A program made the position numbers and the translations under genes. Below, in pieces: positions 51,311 to 60,841 of a stretch of DNA of 64,000 nt. Below the pieces are notes generated by a model. It saw nothing but the letters and a program-made list of their open reading frames with translations, was not told the origin of the DNA and did no database searches. Where the stretch lies: assembly GCA_046533895.1 (NCBI GenBank), contig JAWDOK010000002.1, forward strand, positions 222,947 to 286,946, read 5' to 3'. The DNA comes from Acidianus hospitalis (GTDB lineage: Archaea; Thermoproteota; Thermoprotei_A; Sulfolobales; Sulfolobaceae). The number at the start of each line of letters is the position of its first letter. Position 1 is the stretch's first letter.

Positions 51311-52266
51311 TGCTACCTATTTGCGCTCTTATAGCCTTTATTATAACATTTCTTACTACTAGATGGGTAATTCATATAGCAAAAGAGAGAAAAATTGTAG
51401 GGAAAGACGTAAATAAGCCCAATAAGCCCGAAGTACCTTCACTTGGCGGAATAGCCATAGTAGCAGGTTTTGTTTCTGGAACTTTTGTACTTTTAATACA
51501 GGATCCAAATTATGAGAGAATAATATCGTCAATTTTACTCTCCTCGTTACTAATAGCCTTTCTTGGACTCATGGACGATTTTTTGAATCTTAGGCAATCA
51601 ATTAGGGCATTCACTCCAATCTTTGCCGCTGTACCTCTAGCAGTTTTTAGCGTAGGGCATTCAGCAATATCTATACCTTTTTTAGGGGTAGTAAATTTAG
51701 GAATCTTCTATTACGTGATTGTAATACCAGCTGCACTAACAATTTCTTCTAATGCCTTCAATATGCTTGAAGGGCTTAATGGATTAGGAACTGGAATGGG
51801 CATAATAATGTCAGCTAGCTTAGCTTACATTGGTTTAACAAGGTCCGGGAACATATTTGTTGCAGGAGAAATGGCCTTGATCTTGTTAGCATCTCTTTTA
51901 GCTTTCCTTTATTATAATAAATATCCCGCTAAAGTTTTCATAGGAAACATAGGGACATACTTTGTTGGTTCAGTAATAGGTTCTATTGGAATAGCTGGTT
52001 ATATGTATACTGCTTTGGCTGTATTATATTTACCTTACGTTGCGGAATTTATATTAAAGGCAAGAACAAGGTTTAAGGGAGTATCATTTGGCAAAGTTAA
52101 CGAAGATGGGACATTATATTGGAATGGTATGCCAAATTCTTTAACTCATGTAGTTATGAAGATGGGAAGATTTAAGGAATATCAAGTGGTGGCTATACTT
52201 TGGATTATTGAAGGTATATTTGCAATACTTGCAATCTATTTACAAACTACGGTAATAGTTATATGA
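51310..52266 (+). CDS. aglH: AglH-like UDP-GlcNAc:dolichyl-phosphate GlcNAc-1-phosphate transferase
   Basis: 318 residues, about nine or ten membrane segments. Cytoplasmic loops carry KPEVPSLGGIAIVAG, the metal motif LGLMDDFLNLRQS, the NAFNMLEGLNGLGTG region and KVFIGNIGTYFVGS, all typical of MraY/Alg7-type enzymes. It should start N-glycan synthesis on dolichyl phosphate, using prenyl chains from the pathway encoded just upstream. The gene starts with GTG at the previous stop. A T run (52270-52276) after it may end transcription before tRNA-Pro. Confidence 0.9.
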   Translation: MLPICALIAFIITFLTTRWVIHIAKERKIVGKDVNKPNKPEVPSLGGIAIVAGFVSGTFVLLIQDPNYERIISSILLSSLLIAFLGLMDDFLNLRQSIRAFTPIFAAVPLAVFSVGHSAISIPFLGVVNLGIFYYVIVIPAALTISSNAFNMLEGLNGLGTGMGIIMSASLAYIGLTRSGNIFVAGEMALILLASLLAFLYYNKYPAKVFIGNIGTYFVGSVIGSIGIAGYMYTALAVLYLPYVAEFILKARTRFKGVSFGKVNEDGTLYWNGMPNSLTHVVMKMGRFKEYQVVAILWIIEGIFAILAIYLQTTVIVI

Positions 52267-52301
52267 AAAATTTTTTAGGCTAATAATGTACTGTAAAAAA
52301 T

Positions 52302-52582
<281 letters not shown>

Positions 52583-52635
52583 ATAAGCTTTTAAGCACTG
52601 GGCTATTCCCTACTCAGTCGTGGAGTTGAAAGCTA

Positions 52636-52740
52636 ATGGCAAAGATTGCTCAAATAATATTCAGTAATAAAAATTTAATCGTGTTCTTTGGTATATGTAG
52701 TCTAATGTTTATCGTGAAGACGAGTTTTCAGACTTTGTAG
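52636..52740 (+). other. unexplained 190-bp gap with a 34-codon ORF
   Basis: Between intN (52582) and tRNA-His (52771) there is no recognisable gene. The only open frame with an ATG gives MAKIAQIIFSNKNLIVFFGI and 14 further residues ending QTL, hydrophobic in the middle. Just upstream, another frame reads HWAIPYSVVELKANGKD, which looks protein-like. Both may be scraps of a decayed mobile element. There is no ribosome site of note. Confidence 0.25.
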
Positions 52741-52770
52741 AACTTCTATAAAAGAAGAACGTAAAATAAG

Positions 52771-52845
<75 letters not shown>

Positions 52846-52854
52846 AAAACAACA

Positions 52855-54087
52855 TTATACTTTAGATTTTATAAACTCTTCTCTTACGATATCTAGCAAT
52901 TTTCTAGCTATAATTGTTTTATAACTTTTAGGTATCTTTATAATTTCACTATTAGTAATAACAATTACCTCATTATATTCAGATGAAAAACCTATATCCT
53001 TTCTTTTTACGTTATTTGCAACTATCATGTTAAATCCATGCCTTTCCTTCTTTATTTTAGCTTTTTCTATGAGTTCGTCATCATTATTTACAGTTTCCGC
53101 AGAGAATCCTACTACGAAAGCCTTTCCCCTAATATATTCTGAAATTTTAGGTGTTTTTTCTAACTCTACTTTGGGCACTTCAGTGTGGCTATCAATTTTT
53201 TCTCCCCTTATTACCTTAAACTTATAGTCTGCAGGAGCTCCAGCTAATATTACTATATTAAACTTTTCTTTTTCAACTAGGTTTACAACATTTTTCAACA
53301 TATCTTCTGTAGTCTCGACCTCGATAGTCGGAGAATAAGGATGCAAATGGGAGCTAATTGGGCCATGAACTAAAACCACATCCGCTCCTCTGAAGTAAGC
53401 TTCGTTAGCTATTGATACGCCCATAGTTCCACTACTTGGATTTGTTATAAACCTTACTGGATCCATGTATTCTCTAGTAGGTCCTGCTGTAACTACAATT
53501 TTTAAACCTTTAAGATCCTTCTCTCTTAAGATATAAGAGGTAATCCTTGAGGTTAGATATTCAATGTCTGGGTAATGAGCTAGATTATTTACTAATTTAG
53601 GCTCTATAATTTCCACATTATTATTTTTCCTTAAGATTTCTATAGCGCTCTGGAGTTGGGGCGAGTTCCACATTTGTAAATGCATTGCAGGAACTAGTAT
53701 TACCTTTTTATTTAATTGAAGAAAATTTATTGCGGTTAGAACTAAATTATTATCTGTAATACCGTAAGCTAACTTTGTTACAATGTTCATGGTTGAAGGG
53801 GCAATTATCATTACGTCGAATTCCTCAGCTAACTGTACGTGTTCTAATTTCCCTCCTATTTTTACAACTGTTTTATTTCCAGTAGCCCAGGTAAACATTT
53901 CTGGGGAGATTAGTTTAGATGCTGATGGAGTCATCATTACCTTTATTTCTGCTCCTCTTCTCATTAGATCTCTAGCAAGGTCAAGGGACTTGTATAAGGA
54001 AACACTGGCTGATACTCCTAATAGTACCTTTTTACCTTTTAGTTCATCGCTAATTTCGCCTATTATTCTCTTCGATGGATGAGTCAT
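52855..54087 (-). CDS. coaBC: bifunctional phosphopantothenoylcysteine synthetase/decarboxylase CoaBC
   Basis: About 410 residues from MTHPSKRIIGEI (ATG 54087). CoaC-like flavoprotein half: GKKVLLGVSASVSLYKSLDLA, IAPSTMNIVTKLAYGITDNN and PAMHLQMWN with the active-site His. CoaB-like half: VVTAGPTREYMDPVRFITNPSSGTMG (key GPTREYxDPVR and NxSSGxMG) and FNMIVANNVKR. It makes 4'-phosphopantetheine in CoA synthesis. The ORF is open to 54144, but the TATA position favours 54087 and a leaderless mRNA. Confidence 0.95.
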   Translation of the reverse strand: MTHPSKRIIGEISDELKGKKVLLGVSASVSLYKSLDLARDLMRRGAEIKVMMTPSASKLISPEMFTWATGNKTVVKIGGKLEHVQLAEEFDVMIIAPSTMNIVTKLAYGITDNNLVLTAINFLQLNKKVILVPAMHLQMWNSPQLQSAIEILRKNNNVEIIEPKLVNNLAHYPDIEYLTSRITSYILREKDLKGLKIVVTAGPTREYMDPVRFITNPSSGTMGVSIANEAYFRGADVVLVHGPISSHLHPYSPTIEVETTEDMLKNVVNLVEKEKFNIVILAGAPADYKFKVIRGEKIDSHTEVPKVELEKTPKISEYIRGKAFVVGFSAETVNNDDELIEKAKIKKERHGFNMIVANNVKRKDIGFSSEYNEVIVITNSEIIKIPKSYKTIIARKLLDIVREEFIKSKV

Positions 54088-54104
54088 AAATAGGTTCAAA
54101 CATG

Positions 54105-54112
54105 TATATAAA
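54105..54112. promoter_or_regulatory. shared TATA element (coaBC / ard1)
   Basis: TATATAAA is the only TATA-like sequence at a suitable distance from both divergent starts: about 22 bp from the coaBC ATG (54087) and about 27 bp from the acetyltransferase ATG (54136). It reads TTTATATA on the other strand. Both genes would be leaderless. Confidence 0.55.
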
Positions 54113-54135
54113 CTTCTTAATAAAAATATTATAGC

Positions 54136-54645
54136 ATGGAGCAAGCAACAAGCAATAAATCTACAAACTCATTTCTTATTAGAAATGTTAGAATGGATGA
54201 TATAGACGATATAATAATGATTAATAGATTATCCTTACCTGAAAATTATCCTTATTACTTTTTTGTTGATCATATTAAAGATTACGGAAAGGCGTTTTAT
54301 GTGGCAGAAGTTAACGGTGACGTTGTAGGATATATAATGCCTAGAATAGAGTTGGGCTTCAGTAATTTGAAGAATTTGCCTTCATTAGTTAAGAAAGGCC
54401 ACGTAGTTTCTATAGCAGTTTTGGAGGCTTATAGAAATAGGGGAATAGGTACTGCTCTTCTTAAAGCTTCGATGAAAAGTATGAAAGAAGATTATGGTGC
54501 TGAAGAAGTTTACTTAGAAGTTAGGGTAAGTAATTATCCGGCTATTTCAGTTTATGAAAAACTTGGGTTCATGAAAATCAAGGTATTAAAACATTATTAC
54601 GCTGACGGAGAAGACGCGTACTTAATGGCTACTTATCTTACTTAA
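54136..54645 (+). CDS. ard1: Ard1-type N-terminal acetyltransferase (Alba acetylation)
   Basis: 169 residues, GNAT fold: VRMDDIDDIIMINRLSLPENYPYYFF, GYIMPRIELGFSNLKNLPSLV, HVVSIAVLEAYRNRGIGTALL (acetyl-CoA loop RNRGIG), EVYLEVRVSNYPAISVYEKL and YYADGEDAYLM (split here for key residues). It closely resembles the Sulfolobus solfataricus Ard1 that acetylates N-termini, including that of the chromatin protein Alba. The 3' end overlaps the convergent phosphoesterase-like gene by 24 bp. Confidence 0.93.
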   Translation: MEQATSNKSTNSFLIRNVRMDDIDDIIMINRLSLPENYPYYFFVDHIKDYGKAFYVAEVNGDVVGYIMPRIELGFSNLKNLPSLVKKGHVVSIAVLEAYRNRGIGTALLKASMKSMKEDYGAEEVYLEVRVSNYPAISVYEKLGFMKIKVLKHYYADGEDAYLMATYLT

Positions 54646-55116
54646 CTGAATCTTCTTTTCTTCCGGATAATAAATTGCAAGATACCCTTTTTCGAAGGCA
54701 CCTATAGAGATTACTTGAAATCCGTGAGAGTTCACTATAGTTTGGTTTTCTGAATGGCCGTGTATTACAATTTTAGTCTTACTTGAGAGTATCTTTGCAG
54801 AAATTTCCTTCTTTCCTATTTCGACGTTTATAATTATTCCGGACTTAAATCCTTTAGGAGGGAAATGAGTTATACTAATTTCAGTTGAAAAATCCGTTGA
54901 GAGACCTAAGAATTCCTTTGTTATTAGTCTCTCAGTTTTTTTAAGGTATTTCATGATATAAACGCTTTCCATTTCACCTAAAATTCCGTGAAAGTTATTA
55001 AGATATTGAGGGCATTCTACATCTCCTAAACCTATCACTCCGTCAAAATTATTATTTATATATTCTACTGCATCCTCTTGGCAAGGGAAGCGGGTAATCA
55101 TTGCGAGTTTTTTCAT
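54622..55116 (-). CDS. calcineurin-like metallophosphoesterase, reduced
   Basis: About 164 residues from MKKLAMITRFPCQEDA; the frame opens at 55146. Motifs of the superfamily are partly kept: GVIGLGDVECP (GD), NFHGILGEME in place of GNHD/E, ITHFPPKG (His) and VIHGHSENQ (GHxx). The first DxH motif is replaced by MITRFP, so one metal site may be weak. It is last in an overlapping four-gene run starting at 57700. The substrate is unknown; its neighbours suggest a phosphorylated cofactor intermediate. Confidence 0.65.
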   Translation of the reverse strand: MKKLAMITRFPCQEDAVEYINNNFDGVIGLGDVECPQYLNNFHGILGEMESVYIMKYLKKTERLITKEFLGLSTDFSTEISITHFPPKGFKSGIIINVEIGKKEISAKILSSKTKIVIHGHSENQTIVNSHGFQVISIGAFEKGYLAIYYPEEKKIQLSKISSH

Positions 55117-55966
55117 ACCACTTATCAAGTAAATATAATGCAACACCAGAGGCTATAATATCTGCCGTAGATCCTGGATTATAATTATTCTTAACTAGAA
55201 AATTATTGAAATCCAAAAGTTTTTTCTCAGTAAAATCTTCCTTCACTTCTCTTGCCAGGTGAGAAATAAGCAAAGCAATCTTTCCGCCATACTTTCGGTA
55301 TATTAATCCATCCGGTTGCTCTGATAAAATTTCTATGAAAGCTTTCTGTATTCCTTTTTCAAGACTTTCGCTGTCTTTTATTATTTTATATGCAATATAG
55401 GAATACTCATAGTTTCTTATCATATTTCTAGCTATAGTATCCATATTCGATGAAAATACTAAAACTTCATACATGGTTTTATTTGCTGTTTCCCTATAAT
55501 CCATGACGTCAATTTTACCTAAATAACTCAATTCCACTTGTTTTAGAGCTTCAAAAAACCATTTGGTGTCTTCAACATCCAAAGAAATTATGAGTTCGCT
55601 AAGTTTTCTCCTTAAATTATCCACATTATCAGCTAGGAGTGATGAATAAGAGATAGGAAGTAATAGTAGCTGTGTACCTAGAATTGAATAATTTACCTCC
55701 ATCTTCTTACTTTCTTTTATAGTAAGGTAAAGCAGGTCGTATAGCGGTCTAGAAGAATTATATCCTCTAATACAGGCCTTTCTATAATAGGCATTAGCAA
55801 GAGTTGCTGAAAGTAGAACATCCTCATATTTTACGCTTTTAATATCTTGTATCCTCGAAGCGTTACCTGGCTTAAATACTGAAGCTTCTATAATAGATGA
55901 AGACGATAAGATATATGACACTTCACTACATAATTGGTCTAATATATCCTCCAATTTTTTTATCAC
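55052..55966 (-). CDS. CitG/MdcB-like triphosphoribosyl-dephospho-CoA synthase family protein
   Basis: 304 residues, mostly helical. ASVFKPGNASRIQDIKSVKY (family motif KPGNxSR) is near residue 29, and NYNPGSTADIIASGVALYLL near 270 is the C-terminal signature with the conserved PGSTADI. Bacterial CitG makes the prosthetic group of citrate lyase, but citrate and malonate systems are absent here. Archaeal homologues must therefore act on another substrate, possibly a pterin or CoA-type precursor. It overlaps both neighbours (41 and at least 65 bp). Confidence 0.8.
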   Translation of the reverse strand: MIKKLEDILDQLCSEVSYILSSSSIIEASVFKPGNASRIQDIKSVKYEDVLLSATLANAYYRKACIRGYNSSRPLYDLLYLTIKESKKMEVNYSILGTQLLLLPISYSSLLADNVDNLRRKLSELIISLDVEDTKWFFEALKQVELSYLGKIDVMDYRETANKTMYEVLVFSSNMDTIARNMIRNYEYSYIAYKIIKDSESLEKGIQKAFIEILSEQPDGLIYRKYGGKIALLISHLAREVKEDFTEKKLLDFNNFLVKNNYNPGSTADIIASGVALYLLDKWYEKTRNDYPLPLPRGCSRIYK

Positions 55967-56834
55967 CTATTACGATTTCTAATTCGTCTTCGCATTTCAT
56001 TAGCATTCCAAAAGCCTCTATTTTCTTGCTATAATACAGAGCCAAGCTGTAAATTCCTTCATATGACACTATATTAAACGTTTTACCTTGGGAATAAAGA
56101 GTAGAAATTGATGGATAAAATAAAGCTCTATAATCGCTAACATTTTCTCCAATTGCTTTTATAGGATTTACTTCTATACACACTTTTTCATTGTATTTCC
56201 AAGGGTGATCATCTACAAAGAGGAATGAATATTTTACTCCCTTGTATTTTCCTCTAGTTTTCTTACTATATATTGTTTTAACTAATTCTATCGGTAGAGA
56301 ATAATTCTCAGAAGTTTCAATTATCCAATCTTTATCCTCCTCGAAGCCTTGAAAAGTATTAACGAAATCCTCGGCGTATTTTTTACCATAAATTACTAGA
56401 TCAACATCAGAGTTCTCATGAGATATTCCTGCAAGCAATGAACCAGTTAATCCAATCTTATCTAAAGGCAAGTTTACTTCCATTTCAGCTAACATATTTA
56501 TTACAGTTTCTTCCAGCTTATTTGCAGGCTTATGAATTATCTCCTTAATTTTATCCTCAGGCTTAAAATGATTTTTAATTTCTGATATTTTAAGCACAGG
56601 AAACGTGGATCCATAACAAGGTTCGTATTCGAAATTTTGTTTAATCTTTATCAAATTTTTTACTCCATATTTTTTAAAAACTCTTTCGTAACCTTTCCAA
56701 AGTCCTTCTCCTGTATACACGTATTTTAAATATGCAAATACGTATCCCGGGGGATTATAATTAGTAATAACTACGTAAAGATTATCGTTTTTATCCTTGA
56801 TTATGTCTTTATCAAGGAAGTAATCTCTTCCCAT
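55926..56834 (-). CDS. archaeal nucleotidyltransferase-domain protein
   Basis: 302 residues. The N-terminal half is unusual (DYFLDKDIIKDKNDNLYVVI, then GYVFAYLKYVYTGEGLWKGY), with many aromatic residues. The nucleotidyltransferase motif is IGLTGSLLAGISHENSDVDLVIYG, with GS and DVD about residues 130-146. VCIEVNPIKAIGE may supply the third acid. This two-part form is an archaeal family of unknown target. It overlaps the kinase-like gene by 34 bp and the CitG-like gene by 41 bp. Confidence 0.75.
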   Translation of the reverse strand: MGRDYFLDKDIIKDKNDNLYVVITNYNPPGYVFAYLKYVYTGEGLWKGYERVFKKYGVKNLIKIKQNFEYEPCYGSTFPVLKISEIKNHFKPEDKIKEIIHKPANKLEETVINMLAEMEVNLPLDKIGLTGSLLAGISHENSDVDLVIYGKKYAEDFVNTFQGFEEDKDWIIETSENYSLPIELVKTIYSKKTRGKYKGVKYSFLFVDDHPWKYNEKVCIEVNPIKAIGENVSDYRALFYPSISTLYSQGKTFNIVSYEGIYSLALYYSKKIEAFGMLMKCEDELEIVIGDKKIGGYIRPIM

Positions 56835-57700
56835 CCCTTTAACCTTACATAATCTAATGCTGTACCGGAGCTATTAAGCATATCAATGTACTTTCTAAAA
56901 ATTCCTCCACCTATTGCATTTGCTATAAACGCTGCACCTACAGAAGCTTCCTTGTACTTTATCTCGAATTTGATTCCGAAATCAATTTTATCTTTAGCCT
57001 TTCCAGAGACTATTATTGGTAAATCTAGTTTTTCACTATACCATTCCGAGATCATCCTTAAAATCTCTAAAGATCTCTTTTCCTCCCCTTGAGTGTATAT
57101 TGTATCCTTAGTTATCCTTGAGTACTTACAAAGTAAGTAGGCAATTTCTCCATCGATGCATCCTGGTGAAACTAAACCTGGTATCTCAGTTCCTCCAAAT
57201 CCGTCTATTATTTTACCATCTTTAACTACTATAACTGATGAGAAATGTCTACCCATTTCGATTAATACAAAACTGTCAAAAATAGTCCTATAAAAGAATG
57301 CAGAAGCTACTTTATCTGCTGTACCCATATCTATCTTATTTATCTTCCTATATTCTGGCACACTCTCAAGTTCTATTACTGAAGGTATAGTAAAGGCATT
57401 CTCTTCTGGTATTATTGCTCTTAAAAAACTCCTAAGCGGTCCTTCCTTTTGAGGATCCGCGAGCGTCAATAGAAAAATTTCCTTCTCACCTATTCTAGAA
57501 GCTCTAACGAAAGGCAATCCATGACCAGAAGGTAATGCAATAGTGTTAGGTCTTTTATCTCTTATCAACTTAACTAGTCTCATGGAATCGTGAATGATTA
57601 GGCCAGTAGGTATTTCATAATACGCAACTATTCTTCCTAACTCGTCTACGAAAGTTATTGCGTAACTTTCGCTCCCCGGATCAACTCCTGCAAATAACAC
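56801..57700 (-). CDS. DUF1464 ASKHA-fold predicted kinase
   Basis: 299 residues with an actin-like ATPase layout: phosphate-1 loop FAGVDPGSESYAITFVDELG at the N-terminus, a second phosphate loop LIEMGRHFSSVIVVKDGKII, and a glycine-rich VGAAFIANAIGGGIF near the end. IDMGTADKVASAFFYRTI is a further conserved patch. The family has been described as a predicted butyrate-type kinase, but no activity is established to my knowledge. The GTG start at 57700 opens an overlapping four-gene operon. Confidence 0.8.
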   Translation of the reverse strand: MLFAGVDPGSESYAITFVDELGRIVAYYEIPTGLIIHDSMRLVKLIRDKRPNTIALPSGHGLPFVRASRIGEKEIFLLTLADPQKEGPLRSFLRAIIPEENAFTIPSVIELESVPEYRKINKIDMGTADKVASAFFYRTIFDSFVLIEMGRHFSSVIVVKDGKIIDGFGGTEIPGLVSPGCIDGEIAYLLCKYSRITKDTIYTQGEEKRSLEILRMISEWYSEKLDLPIIVSGKAKDKIDFGIKFEIKYKEASVGAAFIANAIGGGIFRKYIDMLNSSGTALDYVRLKGWEEITSLIKT

Positions 57701-57738
57701 TTAATAATTTAAGCTATAAATGAAAATAAGACTAACAG

Positions 57739-57787
57739 ATGATGACTCAAAGATAACAGAACAGTGATGTAAGTGGGCAGCCACTGA
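57739..57787 (+). ncRNA. candidate C/D-box sRNA upstream of the RHH regulator
   Basis: C box ATGATGA (57739-57745), 11-nt spacer CTCAAAGATAA, D' CAGA (57757-57760), 3-nt linker, C' GTGATGT (57764-57770), 13-nt spacer AAGTGGGCAGCCA, D box CTGA (57784-57787). C, C' and D are good matches; D' differs at one base. It lies in the 119-bp divergent gap, and its D box touches the TATA region of the next gene. The D guide would target UGGCUGCCCACUU with methylation at the fifth base (U). Targets not identified. Confidence 0.6.
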
Positions 57788-57806
57788 TTTTATATACAAG
57801 TGTATA
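57788..57806 (+). promoter_or_regulatory. TATA box plus perfect inverted repeat before the RHH-like gene
   Basis: TTTTATATA (57788-57796) is centred about 28 bp before the ATG at 57820, giving a leaderless mRNA. Overlapping it is the perfect dyad TATACA-AG-TGTATA (57793-57806). An operator that overlaps TATA and the region just downstream would block TFB/polymerase binding, so autoregulation by the encoded RHH-like protein is a natural guess. Confidence 0.5.
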
Positions 57807-57819
57807 CATCATTATTAAT

Positions 57820-58383
57820 ATGGAGAATGAAAATAATGGTAAACGTCAACCTTGTTTTATGAGAAAAGATATTTATGATGAAATAAGAAGATTAACGGAA
57901 CTAAACGGCTCTTCAATATATAATTATACAAATGACCTACTAGCTGCGTCAATACAGATGGTGAAGAACGGAGTAGATATTAAAAACGAGATAAGTACGT
58001 TTATACTCTTGTCTAAGTTAATGAATAATTATAAAGGATTTATGATTCTTGTTCCTTTCGATTCCTTAAGAGACTCACAGATGAGTCTAGAAAAATGGAA
58101 AGAGTTAGGTAAAAGTTTAATGAGTTACGTAAGTCAATTAATGAATAACGTTGAAGTGTCATTTTTATCAATTTTACGTTTCTTTCTAAGCTTTATAGGG
58201 GACGTGAATGTCGATTATAATGGCAGATATATTGAAAGTTTCTCTCCTTATTTTCAAGGTAGAATAATAGATTTCATAAAAAGCCTAATAGATGGAATGC
58301 TAGAGGTAAGTAATTTAAAGGCTGATGTTAGCGCAACATCTGGAATGATAAGAGTAAAATTAATTAGCAAGAATGAAAAATAA
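57820..58383 (+). CDS. RHH-like putative regulator with long C-terminal domain
   Basis: 187 residues. Residues 10-50 (QPCFMRKDIYDEIRRLTELN, then SSIYNYTNDLLAASIQMVKNG) have the strand-helix-helix pattern of ribbon-helix-helix proteins. The rest is helical with a hydrophobic middle (VEVSFLSILRFFLSFIGDV), and a final strand-rich DVSATSGMIRVKLISKNE. The protein is longer than typical RHH repressors, so a ligand or partner domain is likely. It stands alone between the DUF1464 gene and the second integrase relic. It could be cellular or left by the integrated element. Confidence 0.6.
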   Translation: MENENNGKRQPCFMRKDIYDEIRRLTELNGSSIYNYTNDLLAASIQMVKNGVDIKNEISTFILLSKLMNNYKGFMILVPFDSLRDSQMSLEKWKELGKSLMSYVSQLMNNVEVSFLSILRFFLSFIGDVNVDYNGRYIESFSPYFQGRIIDFIKSLIDGMLEVSNLKADVSATSGMIRVKLISKNEK

Positions 58384-58479
58384 ATATTTCTAGTGATATA
58401 ATCTTCGAGATATAACATTTAAATACAATGTGTTAGCATGTAATACTTAACATTTCTAAAACATCTGCACATGCTACAA

Positions 58480-58719
58480 TTAGGTTCGAGTTATAGAGTT
58501 TTCTAGGCTGAACAATATAAGATTCGTCAAAGAGGGAGGAAGTATTATGTTTACTTAATAGAGAAGGACAAAGACGGTAACGTAAGAGAGTGTTACATTG
58601 GCCCCTTAGATAAGATAATAGAAACTTATCTTAATGTGGGTCTGGGAGCGCTTACCAGACCCTTATGGGCCCGGAGGGATTTGAACCCTCGACCACTCGG
58701 TCTCTCACCGAGGCTATGA
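58480..58719 (+). pseudogene. second integrase N-terminal relic (intN), abutting tRNA-Met
   Basis: From 58507 the frame reads AEQYKIRQRGRKYYVYLIEK, DKDGNVRECYIGPLDKIIET, then LWARRDLNPRPLGL antisense through the tRNA-Met 3' end, and stops at 58719. It is nearly identical to the tRNA-Pro fragment in the core: about 50 consecutive bases match, from AAGTATTATG to GTAAGAGAG. It diverges next to the tRNA. The start region is dead: where copy 1 has ATGGGTTATAGGG, this one has TTCGAGTTATAGAG. A TCA codon has become TAG at 58504-58506. Confidence 0.8.
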
Positions 58720-58752
58720 GCCGAGCGCTCTACCTAGCTGAGCTACGGGCCC
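58666..58752 (-). tRNA. tRNA-Met (CAT), elongator, with 13-nt intron
   Basis: 87-nt gene on the minus strand: acceptor GGGCCCG/CGGGCCC, D arm GCTC...GAGC, anticodon stem CTCGG/CCGAG, T arm GAGGG-TTCAAAT-CCCTC, discriminator A. The intron GCCTCGGTGAGAG (58714-58702) lies between positions 37 and 38. CUCA and UGAG form a 4-bp helix with 3-nt bulges UAG and AGA, a relaxed bulge-helix site for EndA, which is encoded at 21812-22363. The stem lacks the GGG/CCC of initiator tRNA. It is the attachment target of the second integrase relic. Confidence 0.94.
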
Positions 58753-58800
58753 ACTATTTTCTTTTTAATAAACAATCCTTTTTAAGACTTACGAAAAAAA

Positions 58801-60048
<1,248 letters not shown>

Positions 60049-60145
60049 ATGAGAAAATCTTGTTTTACGTAAAAAAGTTAAGTGATATCGAACGCGAAAG
60101 AACAATAAGTTTAAAGTCTATAATCTTAACTCTCTCTAGATCTGA

Positions 60146-60841
60146 ATGTTTAAGGATAACGATTTCGTGTATATAGATTATGTTAGTAAAATTAAAGATA
60201 CAGGAGAAGTAATTGATACAACAATAGAGGAGGAAGCAAAAAAGGCAAACATTTATGATCCAGAGAAGAAATACAAACCACTCCTAGTAATAATAGGGGA
60301 GCACAGAGTTTTAGAAGGATTGGAAGAGGCATTAAGGAACTTTAATGAAGGAGAGCAAAAGGAGATAGAAATTCCTCCGTCAAAGGCTTATGGAGAAAGA
60401 GATCCTTCAAAGGTTAAATTAGTATCTTTAGGAGAATTAAAGAGACAAGGTATTAATCCTAAGCCTAACATGGTAATAAGATTAGCAGAAGGTGGATATG
60501 CTACAGTAAAAAGTGTAAGTGGAGGAAGAGTAATACTTGATTTGAATCATCCATATGCTGGAAAGACTATAATTTACAATGTGAAAGTAGTTAAAGTACT
60601 TAAGGACGAGAAGGAAAAAATCCAAGCATTAGTTGAAAGGTGGTTTGGTGAAAATAATAAAATGACATTTGAGCTTACAGAAGATAAGAAGAGTGTAAAA
60701 TTCGAAGTCCCAAAGGATTACTTTCTGTTAGAAGATTTGCAGACCAGAAAGTACGTCTTAGCTAAAGACATCATAACTTTCGTGCTTCCCGAAAGTGTAG
60801 TAAGCTTTGTAGAGAACTATAATAAGGAGACTTTTAAGTAA
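60146..60841 (+). CDS. FKBP-type peptidyl-prolyl isomerase (SlyD-like)
   Basis: 231 residues: FKBP half-domain (FVYIDYVSKIKDTGEVIDTT), EHRVLEGLEEALRNFNEGE and PPSKAYGERDPSKV. An IF (insert-in-flap) chaperone domain follows (VSLGELKRQGINPKPNMVIR, GGRVILDLNHPYAGKTI). The remaining 80 residues form a C-terminal extension seen in archaeal long-type FKBPs. It assists folding by proline isomerisation in the cytoplasm. Tail-to-tail overlap with egsA is 8 bp. Confidence 0.93.
   Translation: MFKDNDFVYIDYVSKIKDTGEVIDTTIEEEAKKANIYDPEKKYKPLLVIIGEHRVLEGLEEALRNFNEGEQKEIEIPPSKAYGERDPSKVKLVSLGELKRQGINPKPNMVIRLAEGGYATVKSVSGGRVILDLNHPYAGKTIIYNVKVVKVLKDEKEKIQALVERWFGENNKMTFELTEDKKSVKFEVPKDYFLLEDLQTRKYVLAKDIITFVLPESVVSFVENYNKETFK

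Noticed and set aside
52260..52300. T run after aglH as a proven terminator
   Set aside because: A TTTTTT stretch is present at 52271-52276, but AT-rich intergenic DNA has many such runs. It is mentioned only as a possibility.
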